Shown: positions 29,301-35,841 of the stretch, one piece after another
How positions within the stretch are numbered: the first letter of the stretch is position 1
Layout of the letters: each line of letters opens with the position of its first letter
Origin: Muribaculaceae bacterium
Lineage (GTDB): Bacteria; Bacteroidota; Bacteroidia; Bacteroidales; Muribaculaceae
DNA length: 44,878 bases
NCBI GenBank assembly: GCA_017451225.1
Contig: JAFSPZ010000023.1
Span: 1-44,878 of the forward strand
Direction: 5' to 3'
Notes under the pieces: generated by a model
Seen by the model: only the letters and a program-made list of their open reading frames with translations
What the model was told of the DNA's origin: nothing
Database searches by the model: none
Translations under genes and position numbers: made by a program

Positions 29301-31558
29301 CCTCTTACATTTCCTGTCAGGTCGATGGTATAGATGTTGCCATTTACGCTGCCGCTGAAGTCGGCATAGGCGTCGCAATTTGGAATCTTCGAATCGATGC
29401 GTCCATCAAACTGGTTGCCATCGAGTTTTACATTTCCTTTAAGGTCGGTGAACACTTGGTTTTTATATTCAATAGACGTCAAGTCCACATCGGCGTCAAC
29501 CCATGTATTGCTTTTCAGGAAGTCGAAATTCTCGCCTTTTGCTTTTACCTTTGCAGTTACTCTGCCTATTCCCAAGTCGGGGACAAAGTTGTCGGAAAAC
29601 TCGTTAACGGCGAAGTTGTTGAGGTCGGCATCAATGTCATACTTGTTGCGCTTAAGGTCATAGCTGCCCTTGGCAGCGAGGGTTCCGCGGTTGTGTGCGT
29701 TGACCTTGGCGTCGAAGTTCTGGCCGTTGAGCTTGACGTCGGCATCGAGGTTGCGATAGTGCTTGCCGGCGTAGTCCAAATCGGTGAGCTGTACTTGCGC
29801 ATTGACAGCAGTGTTTTTGCCCAGGAAGTCAAATCCGTGGCCGCTTCCTTTGATGTGGGCAGTGACATTGTTGATGTCGACGGCGGGAACTATCTTCTTA
29901 ACTGGGAACGACTTGGCTGTGGCGTCGATTGTGTAGTTTTCGCTCTTGAGGTTATAGCTGCCGTTTCCCACCAGCGAGCCGCCCGACTTGAGTCGCATGT
30001 CGATGTCGCCGCCTATCTGGTCGGGTTTGTACTGTACGTTGCCCTTGAGCTTCATGGGCTGCAGGTTGAACTGCTTTTGAACGTCTTTGCTCAGAAATTC
30101 TTTCTTGGCAAATTCCACATTGTCGACGTCAGCGTCGAAGTTCACGTTGGCATTGATTTTCTTCGGGTCGGTAATATTCTTGATATTGCCGCCCATTTTT
30201 GCCTTGATGTGGCCTGGAATCTCAAGCGAGCCATCCTTTATGTCAATGTCGCGCGTGTTGCCCTCAAAGGTACCTTTCACCTTAACTGGATAACGGCTCG
30301 GGATAGCTTTGGTCACGCTTGCGAGTGACGGTAGGGCAGTGCCCAGTTCACGCAGGTCCACACTGGAGTTGGTCTTTAATTTCACACTTCCGTTGTGTCC
30401 GTCGCCTGAGAACATGCTCTGGTCGACGCGTCCGTCAATCTCGAAGCTGCTGTTCTTGGTCTTGAGCACAAAGTTCTCTGCCTGGATGTCCTGGCTGTTG
30501 ACCTTGGCAGTGCCGTGAGCCTCGGTAATCTCAAGGCCGCTGCGCTCTTTGGCTGTGAGGTACTGCAACGGAACCATCACGATGGGGCCGCGGTTATAGA
30601 AGTCGTTCACGCCGAAGTTCAGATCGCTCACTTCGATGTAATCGGTGTCCAGGCCTCGGCCGGGGCGCTTGTCACGCAGTGCATAGATAGCGTGACCTCC
30701 GTTCAACCTCAGGCTGTCGCCTTTGATGGTCCACGGAATTGTGTCCTTGTGCGGGTCGTCTTTTTCGGGTGGAACTGGGTGCTCGCGGTTAAATCGGTCG
30801 GCCCATTCCTTTGATGGATAAACATACTTGCAGTCGACGCTGTCGATGCTCAAGTAGTTGACGTCAACACTGTGAGCACCGGTGTCAACAACTCCGTTTC
30901 GTAGCTCGGCTCGGGCTAGGTGAGTGGTGAGGTTGTCGATGGTTGGTACCATCTCCATTGTGTAGTCAACATCGTTTAGCGTCAGGTGCTTGGCAGCTAT
31001 TAGCCAAGGCTTGCTCTTCTCGTCGCTCTCGGTGGAGTCAGGTTCCTCGATTTTCTTGTATGGGAACATTGCCAGATGCACTTTTCCGCCGGTGAGCTCG
31101 CCGTCGAGCACGTTGATTTTGTTGTTCTCGAGGTCAATGTCGGTGCCGGTGAATTTGCAGTGTCGTACATCGGCTCTGAGCACCATCGACGAGTCTTCGC
31201 TAACCATGCGGTATTTGCCTTCAACGAGTTCGGCGCCATCAATTTCAAAGCGTTTGTCAAACAGTGGTTTGAAAGCAACATCGGCAGTGAAATTCTTGGC
31301 AGCGACCATCGTGTCTCCTTTCTGGTCCAGTAGCACCATGTCGTCAAGACTCAAATCGAGTGGGAATTTTATCAGGATTCGACCTATGCTCAGGTCCATT
31401 CCAGTCTTTTCCTTCACATAGTGGCATGCAATATCCTTGGCTTTCTCTTGAACCCAAGGTATGTAAAGGGCAAAGGGCAGCAGAATGATAAGTAATATCA
31501 AGATGCCCAGTGTCCAAGACACTATTTTGCCAATCCTATGTGGTAAACGTTTTTTCAA
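26375..31558 (-). CDS. tamB: Translocation and assembly module protein TamB
   Basis: 1727 aa. One N-terminal signal-anchor helix (about residues 14-34, LGILILLIILLPFALYIPW) is followed by a very long beta-helical, AsmA-like region. Repeats of the DVDLTSIEYKNQVF and VNAQVQLTDLDYAGKHY kind run through the middle. The C-terminal DUF490/TamB domain is recognisable (AAINLLLYNSYSGS, LSTTGALFSFLQSQINSWA, KGIDVSFGINQYEG). TamB is anchored in the inner membrane and reaches TamA/TamL in the outer membrane. It is longer than E. coli TamB (about 1260 aa), as is normal in Bacteroidota. It is the first gene of the tamB-tamL operon. Confidence 0.94.
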   Translation of the reverse strand: MKKRLPHRIGKIVSWTLGILILLIILLPFALYIPWVQEKAKDIACHYVKEKTGMDLSIGRILIKFPLDLSLDDMVLLDQKGDTMVAAKNFTADVAFKPLFDKRFEIDGAELVEGKYRMVSEDSSMVLRADVRHCKFTGTDIDLENNKINVLDGELTGGKVHLAMFPYKKIEEPDSTESDEKSKPWLIAAKHLTLNDVDYTMEMVPTIDNLTTHLARAELRNGVVDTGAHSVDVNYLSIDSVDCKYVYPSKEWADRFNREHPVPPEKDDPHKDTIPWTIKGDSLRLNGGHAIYALRDKRPGRGLDTDYIEVSDLNFGVNDFYNRGPIVMVPLQYLTAKERSGLEITEAHGTAKVNSQDIQAENFVLKTKNSSFEIDGRVDQSMFSGDGHNGSVKLKTNSSVDLRELGTALPSLASVTKAIPSRYPVKVKGTFEGNTRDIDIKDGSLEIPGHIKAKMGGNIKNITDPKKINANVNFDADVDNVEFAKKEFLSKDVQKQFNLQPMKLKGNVQYKPDQIGGDIDMRLKSGGSLVGNGSYNLKSENYTIDATAKSFPVKKIVPAVDINNVTAHIKGSGHGFDFLGKNTAVNAQVQLTDLDYAGKHYRNLDADVKLNGQNFDAKVNAHNRGTLAAKGSYDLKRNKYDIDADLNNFAVNEFSDNFVPDLGIGRVTAKVKAKGENFDFLKSNTWVDADVDLTSIEYKNQVFTDLKGNVKLDGNQFDGRIDSKIPNCDAYADFSGSVNGNIYTIDLTGNVRGLDLQALNVLDIPCDGNGNIDLHGTFNLDEMTYNADLCLDNLDWNYNGESIFTELTCLKLDSDGESMSVNYEDEYNNTINFTSPNSVMDFVGGVTGFLDKIDYQRENNDLNVNDLVNELPAFNLDVNLGPNGLLQRFLGRWDVDFREIKGNIANDGDPMSGINTLQGQIEASSLSVGDKAIDSLCFKIDQQDDVIGFTGSMLNKKGTWDEMASVDLEGSATGSTVNLMLNQKNIKNETGYKLGLNADISNSVINVNFLDNPTIAYRNWSVNDSNFVKVDLGNKLIEANLELKSDTSLVKLRTDSSVVGGYRQNILVDIENLVIEEWTNMIPSLSGTTGMLNADMKLYYDGNNLIGKGDVNLFDFVYNGRMRPTDMNVLADLTLDPETSSTRLDATLTMDGSEVAIAYGNLNDNTSSSPLNLGVTMNQFPLEKVSPFIPGRMVMLRGFANGEIFLNGTMDAPIINGKIIGDSAFVTLPRYGSSLKIGNDSIKIDDSTIEFRNFKLFGLNGNPALINGNVDFSSLDNIKMNLDVKGKNIQFFNSEQHRFSELFGKGFIDIDGKLRSSNNLTSINAEAKLLKGSDITYVLQDEINNITSSNATKGMVTFINPNDPQMGGDSTIIVGSSSTASALNILVDVDIESGAKINAFLQPEGRDRVNINGEGMLRYSVDFAGKDDLHGTYVIESGVFRYTPPVLTQKVFNLVEGSSLTWNGDMLNPQLNLQGTNKVRTSVANESGSGSRLVDFDITAILKNTLSNIDLKFDLEAKNDAAIESELQTLTDTQRSQAAINLLLYNSYSGSKTTGNLSTTGALFSFLQSQINSWAANNLKGIDVSFGINQYEGRHETGGRTETSYSYHLSKSLFGDRFKIAIGGEYSTEAKNESSFSENLINDISFEYLLTPTGSRYLRLFRHKGIESVLEGEVTITGISFVMKHKISSLGDLFRWLRKKPSPQVPLPLELPQLNSPTINNNVNDTP

Positions 31559-31634
31559 GTCTTACTCGTTGTTAAACTGCAAGTTAGGGTGATAAATTGT
31601 GAGAGAAAAAACCACTAATCATGCAATTAAGCTA

Positions 31635-31642
31635 CAAATTTA
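31635..31642 (-). promoter_or_regulatory. -7 element of the tamB promoter
   Basis: On the minus strand TAAATTTG matches TAnnTTTG, 76 bp upstream of the tamB ATG. The 13 bases starting here (TAAATTTGTAGCT) are identical at the kinase promoter (33573). Confidence 0.6.
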
Positions 31643-31717
31643 TAAAAAAAAGATTGAAAACTGGAAATGTTTCCGTAGGAAACAACCATTTTTTCTTGAT
31701 TTTTTTGACTTGAGAAA

Positions 31718-31760
31718 TCGGGGATTGTGTTCGGGGATCGTGATGGGGGATCGTGATCGG
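31718..31760. repeat. 13-bp tandem repeat, about 3.3 units
   Basis: TCGGGGATTGTGT (31718), TCGGGGATCGTGA (31731), TGGGGGATCGTGA (31744), then a partial TCGGG. It lies in the spacer between tamB and the RNA methyltransferase gene, directly before the longer duplication. Confidence 0.85.
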
Positions 31761-31946
31761 GACTTTTGGTTATTAAGGACAATTGACTCACTTGACTCAG
31801 TTGACTCGGCTTTTTCTTAAGACAATTAAGGACAAAGTTTTTTTTCCACGAGACGTCGTCATCTAAGTCTTGCGACTTTTGGTTATTAAGGACAATTGAC
31901 TCACTTGACTCAGCTGACTCAGCTTCTTTTTAAGACAATTGCGGAC
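31761..31946. repeat. 73-bp direct duplication, offset 113 bp, carrying 9-bp triplets
   Basis: The segments 31761-31833 and 31874-31946 match at about 67 of 73 positions, and their first 40 bases are identical. Each contains three 9-bp units of the TTGACTCAN type (31783-31809 and 31896-31922) and a conserved flank (GACTTTTGGTTATTAAGGAC). A 40-bp unrelated segment separates the copies. Confidence 0.9.
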
Positions 31947-31991
31947 GGTTGACTCGGTTGACTCGGTTGACTCAAGTGACTCAGGTGACTC
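31947..31991 (-). repeat. 9-bp tandem repeat array, five units
   Basis: GGTTGACTC three times (31947, 31956, 31965), then AAGTGACTC (31974) and AGGTGACTC (31983). Read on the minus strand these are GAGTCAnn units, the same family as the array after dnaK. On that strand the array follows the RNA methyltransferase gene. The rest of the 31559-32060 spacer holds the tamB promoter and an AT-rich hairpin (32000-32018); no gene is seen. Confidence 0.9.
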
Positions 31992-32060
31992 GATTTTATT
32001 TTAAAGTAATACTTTAAATAAACGATTGTAATTTATTGTAAATAATGTGCTTTATTGTTT

Positions 32061-33449
32061 TTAGATTATTGCTGGTGGGGTTGATGGTAGGTGGGTACTC
32101 ATGATGCGCCAGGGTTTTGGGTAGAGGTTGTTGGCTCTGTTGCCGAGGTTGTTGACAAATCCGAGCGTAGCTCCATGGTGGGTGATGAGGACGTAGCCTC
32201 GCTGGCTGTCGATGTTTATGGATTCTCCACGAAGGTAGGCAATGGCAGTGGGGTAGTCGACCTCACATTTTGGGAAGGCCTCGCAGTTGATGAGTGGCGA
32301 CATGGCAAGTTGGTGTGATGGTATCAGGTTTTTGCCTTTTATTGTTCCAAGTTCTATTCCAAAGTCTTTGATTACACGAATATTATTACCAAAAGCTTCA
32401 AGTAAATCTTTAATATCCTTATTTGTTGCTTTTATTACTCCGTTTTCCTCTTTAAGCTCAAAGTTGCCGCCGAGCCACCCTTGTGCCTGGGCAGGGATGA
32501 TGCTCTGCTTTTTATTGTCACGCTTGCTGTGCTTGCTGCGAGAGGGGGCAGCTGGCATTGTTGCGGATATTCCGTTCTTGCGGAGCACGCACATGAAGAG
32601 TCCTTCACCCCTTGTGAGGTGCGGCATGAAGCGGTAGCAAGGAATGTCGCCGTGGAGCGAGCGTTTTATGTTCCATGCCTCGTTGACATCTACATCGACG
32701 AATGTCGCGCCCAGCTCGGTGGCGATGCGGCTGGCCATAGCCTCGTTCTCGTCAATATTGTAGGTGCAAGTGCTGTAGATGAGCAATCCGCCGGGCTTGA
32801 GAGCGTGCCACACATCGTTGATGATGGTCCACTGCCTCTCGGCGCACTGCTGAACGAGCGACGGACTCCACTGTGAAACAGCCTCCTCGTCCTTGCGGAA
32901 CATGCCCTCGCCGCTGCAAGGCACATCGGCAGCAATGATGTCGAACATGTTTTCCATCATGCCCAGTTTCTTGGGCGTGTCGCAAGTGACCATGCAGTTG
33001 TGGGCTCCCCACTTGATAACGTTCTCGCGCAACACTTGTGCACGCTGCGGCATGATTTCGTTGGCTACAACAAAGCTGCCTGATGGCAACGCCTGCAATG
33101 CCGCTGTGGTCTTGCCTCCAGGGGCAGCGCAGAGGTCGAGATAGCGTACAGGTTGCTTTACTAATGACTTGATAACATGAGATATAAACATCGATGAGGC
33201 ATCTTGCACATAATAGCTGCCGGCATGGAAATGCGGGTCGAAGGTGAACTGCGGCCTCTCGTTCAGGTAAGCTCCCATGTCGCACCATGGCACCTGCTCG
33301 AGCCCGGAAGGCACAGCAAAGCCTTTAGCGTCGTTAAACCTGAGGGAAACGACCGACTCGCCAGCCTCAATGGTTTGCATCAAGCGCGTTGCCTCGTCGG
33401 CAGGGAGGATTTTGTCAATCTGCTTCTTGAAATCGATGTTTAAATTCAT
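32061..33449 (-). CDS. RsmF/NOL1-NOP2-Sun family rRNA (cytosine-C5) methyltransferase
   Basis: 462 aa from the ATG at 33449 (MNLNIDFKKQ). The frame extends ten codons upstream, but the promoter lies within that stretch. The SAM-binding motif DLCAAPGGKTTAAL, the motif PCSGEGMFRKDEEAV (motif IV cysteine) and YSTCTYNIDENE (motif VI catalytic cysteine) place it in the m5C methyltransferase family close to RsmF (YebU), which modifies 16S rRNA. The C-terminal ~170 residues include a PUA-like RNA-binding region (LIPSHQLAMSPLI, AIAYLRGE, GYVLITHHGATLGFVN). The -7 element ends only 4 bp before the ATG, so the transcript may be leaderless. Confidence 0.92.
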   Translation of the reverse strand: MNLNIDFKKQIDKILPADEATRLMQTIEAGESVVSLRFNDAKGFAVPSGLEQVPWCDMGAYLNERPQFTFDPHFHAGSYYVQDASSMFISHVIKSLVKQPVRYLDLCAAPGGKTTAALQALPSGSFVVANEIMPQRAQVLRENVIKWGAHNCMVTCDTPKKLGMMENMFDIIAADVPCSGEGMFRKDEEAVSQWSPSLVQQCAERQWTIINDVWHALKPGGLLIYSTCTYNIDENEAMASRIATELGATFVDVDVNEAWNIKRSLHGDIPCYRFMPHLTRGEGLFMCVLRKNGISATMPAAPSRSKHSKRDNKKQSIIPAQAQGWLGGNFELKEENGVIKATNKDIKDLLEAFGNNIRVIKDFGIELGTIKGKNLIPSHQLAMSPLINCEAFPKCEVDYPTAIAYLRGESINIDSQRGYVLITHHGATLGFVNNLGNRANNLYPKPWRIMSTHLPSTPPAII

Positions 33450-33453
33450 AGTG

Positions 33454-33461
33454 CAAAGGTA
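33454..33461 (-). promoter_or_regulatory. -7 element of the RNA methyltransferase promoter
   Basis: On the minus strand TACCTTTG matches TAnnTTTG and is followed by CACTATG, whose ATG is the chosen start. The expected transcription start falls at or next to the start codon. Confidence 0.72.
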
Positions 33462-33549
33462 CGACAAATAAGTTAACAAGACAATTGGCGGGAGAGAATT
33501 TTCAAATTTGTAGGTTTAGATAAATAATAAATTAAATGTTATTTTATGT

Positions 33550-33580
33550 TTTGTGATTTTAAGAAATAAATGTAAATTTG
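33550..33580 (+). promoter_or_regulatory. Promoter of the kinase-SUMF1 gene
   Basis: TTTG (33550-33553), a 19-bp spacer and TAAATTTG (33573-33580), 30 bp before the ATG at 33611. A textbook match. Confidence 0.82.
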
Positions 33581-33610
33581 TAGCTAATTTATAATCTTGA
33601 ATAAATAGCA

Positions 33611-35635
33611 ATGAGCGAAGTAAATATTTTCCTGCCTGCAGGCACGTTGCTCCATGGAGGCCAGTACCGCATAGAGTCGCATGTGGCGTCGGGAGGTTTT
33701 GGCAACACCTATCTCGCCACCGATGTGAACCTCAAGGCGAAGGTCGCAATCAAGGAGTTTTTTATTAAGACGATAAACCATCGCGAGGATGACAGCTGCA
33801 CCGTGAGCGTGAGCAACAGCGCCAATGAGGAGATGTTCAATAGTCTGCGCGATAAATTTAAGAAAGAAGCGCAACGCATCTTCAAGATACAGCACAATAA
33901 TGTTGTGAGAGTATTTGCGTTATTTGAGGAATATGGCACAGTCTACTACTCCATGGATTATATTGATGGAGAGTCATTAAACAGCCGTCTAAAGCGCGAG
34001 GGGGCGTTGCCCGAATCGCTCGTGCGCTCGGTCTTCTCCCAGATGCTTGATGCCCTCGACGTGGTGCACGGCGCGGGACTCTTGCACCTAGATATCAAGC
34101 CTCACAACATCATGCTCACTCCCGACGGCGTAGCGAAACTTATCGACTTCGGAGCCAGCAAGCATGCCAATCAGGCCGAGGCGACAACAATTACAGGCTT
34201 TGCCTTCACTCCCGAGTATGCACCGCCCGAACTTACCAATCAGGAGTATGACGAGATAGGTCCATGGACCGATATATATTCTCTGGGTATCACTCTCTAT
34301 CGACTGCTTAGTGGCGCAGCCATCCCCAGCAAGCGCGAGATACGCGTCAAGGGCGCGGAGGCTTTCACCTATAGCCGTCCCGTGAGTGATGCGATGAAGC
34401 AGCTTATAGTGAGCATGACGCAAGGCGCAAGCGAGCGTCGCCCGCAGAGCATCGCACAACTGCGAGCACTTGCCGCTGGTCTTGAGAAAGAACCTGTTCC
34501 TGAACCTGTTGCTCAGCCTGAGGTGTTGCCCGATGAGAAAACGTTCAGCGTCGTTGATTCTACTAAAAAAGACAATGCCGCTGCTTCGGAAGTTAAGTCG
34601 CAAGTGAATGCCTCCATTTCGGAAAAGGAGCCTCTAGCTGCAGAAGATAAGACGGTCAACATAGCTGATTCAGCTAAAAAAGACCGTGCTGTTGCTTCGC
34701 AAGTAGTTACAACCAAGTCCGTTGACGAGCCGTCGGTTGCTGAAGAAAAGACGGTTTCTCTTTCTAAAGAGTCTCAAGAAGTGAGTTCTCCTGTTAAAGC
34801 CGAGAAAAAGCCAAGAGCCAAGTGGATAATAGCGGCATGCATAGTGGGGCTTGTTGCTATAGTGGGAGCTATTTGGCTGGCTAATAGTTCATCGTCATTA
34901 TCATCGCCACAACTTGTAGATGTTCCTGGTAGCCAATCGTTTGAGGTTAATGGTGTGAAATTCACTATGGTACCGGTCAAGGGCGGCACATTTACTATGG
35001 GCGCTACTGCCGAGCAGGGAAATGAAGCAGAGAGTGAAGAGAACCCCTCACATCAAGTGACTGTGTCATCGTTCATGATTGGCCAGACCGAGGTGACTCA
35101 GGAGTTGTGGAAGGCTGTGATGGGGTGGAATCCAAGCAAATGGAATGGTCCCAAACTTCCTGTTGAGGAAGTTTCATGGGATCGTTGTCAGGAGTTTATC
35201 AAAGAGCTTAACGAGTTGACTGGCGAGAACTTCCGCCTGCCCACTGAGGCGGAGTGGGAGTATGCCGCCCGTGGCGGCGTCAAGAGTCTGGGTTACAAGT
35301 ACAGCGGCAGCAACAACGTTGACGATGTGGCATGGTATAGCGTTAATAGCAATGTTAGTGGTATAGTCTTCGAAACTCACGATGTCGCCACTAAGCGACC
35401 AAATGAGCTTGGAATCTATGATATGAGCGGCAATGTATGGGAGTGGTGCCAGGACTGGTATGGAGAGAATTATTATAGTTCCTCACCTTCAAGCAACCCC
35501 ACTGGTCCAGAATCGGGCTCTTACCGCGTGTGCCGCGGTGGCAGCGGGGACAACGACGCCGGGGGCTGCCGTATTGCGAGTCGCGGGAGATGCTCCAGCC
35601 GCGGCGGCAACCTGGGTTTGCGCCTTGCCCTATAG
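33611..35635 (+). CDS. Membrane Ser/Thr protein kinase fused to a SUMF1 (FGE-fold) domain with a probable hypervariable tail
   Basis: 674 aa. Residues 19-290 form a Hanks-type kinase: Gly-rich loop ASGGFGNTY, ATP-binding Lys48, catalytic loop HLDIKPHN (Asp161, with Leu in place of Arg in HRD), DFG at 179-181 and the P+1 region EYAPPE. A linker (about 300-400) has three degenerate repeats, each with a KT-x-x-hydrophobic motif. A transmembrane helix (405-424) follows, so the kinase is cytoplasmic and the rest periplasmic or surface-facing. The SUMF1 domain (about 438-674) has GGTFTMGA, TEVTQELW, RLPTEAEWEYAARGG and SGNVWEWCQDWYG. Its C-terminus, RVCRGGS to LGLRLAL, matches the site where retroelement-diversified SUMF1/C-type-lectin proteins vary. 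The first active-site Cys of true formylglycine-generating enzymes is Asn here, so sulfatase-activating function is unlikely. Confidence 0.93.
   Translation: MSEVNIFLPAGTLLHGGQYRIESHVASGGFGNTYLATDVNLKAKVAIKEFFIKTINHREDDSCTVSVSNSANEEMFNSLRDKFKKEAQRIFKIQHNNVVRVFALFEEYGTVYYSMDYIDGESLNSRLKREGALPESLVRSVFSQMLDALDVVHGAGLLHLDIKPHNIMLTPDGVAKLIDFGASKHANQAEATTITGFAFTPEYAPPELTNQEYDEIGPWTDIYSLGITLYRLLSGAAIPSKREIRVKGAEAFTYSRPVSDAMKQLIVSMTQGASERRPQSIAQLRALAAGLEKEPVPEPVAQPEVLPDEKTFSVVDSTKKDNAAASEVKSQVNASISEKEPLAAEDKTVNIADSAKKDRAVASQVVTTKSVDEPSVAEEKTVSLSKESQEVSSPVKAEKKPRAKWIIAACIVGLVAIVGAIWLANSSSSLSSPQLVDVPGSQSFEVNGVKFTMVPVKGGTFTMGATAEQGNEAESEENPSHQVTVSSFMIGQTEVTQELWKAVMGWNPSKWNGPKLPVEEVSWDRCQEFIKELNELTGENFRLPTEAEWEYAARGGVKSLGYKYSGSNNVDDVAWYSVNSNVSGIVFETHDVATKRPNELGIYDMSGNVWEWCQDWYGENYYSSSPSSNPTGPESGSYRVCRGGSGDNDAGGCRIASRGRCSSRGGNLGLRLAL
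35531..35632 (+). other. Candidate diversity-generating retroelement variable region
   Basis: The last 34 codons of the kinase-SUMF1 gene are about 72% G+C by hand count, contain only 13 adenines, and 20 codons have the form NNC. Adenine-directed mutagenesis of a template rich in AAC codons would leave this pattern. The position, between RGGS and LGxRLAL at the end of a SUMF1 domain, is that of known variable regions. No template repeat or reverse transcriptase is present in this window, so the call rests on position and composition only. Confidence 0.55.
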
Positions 35636-35670
35636 CTCACCCTTTTTAGTATAATTGTATGTTTATCAAA

Positions 35671-35710
35671 AAGTCTGACTTGGTCTGACAGTGTCCGACT
35701 GAGTCCGACC
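35671..35710. repeat. 10-bp tandem repeat, four units
   Basis: AAGTCTGACT, TGGTCTGACA, GTGTCCGACT, GAGTCCGACC: four exact 10-bp steps with the core GTCYGAC. It starts 36 bp after the stop of the kinase-SUMF1 gene. The rest of the 206-bp spacer is AT-rich and includes a perfect palindrome AACTTCGTGAAGTT (35801-35814), just ahead of the next gene. Confidence 0.85.
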
Positions 35711-35841
35711 ATCTCCACTCTGTACTCAACCCTCAGCACTATTATTATAAAAAATGCAAAAAATGGGGTAGTGTTGCGATTTATATAAGAATTAATGTGT
35801 AACTTCGTGAAGTTATTAACTTTTAAAAAAGAAATCGCGCA

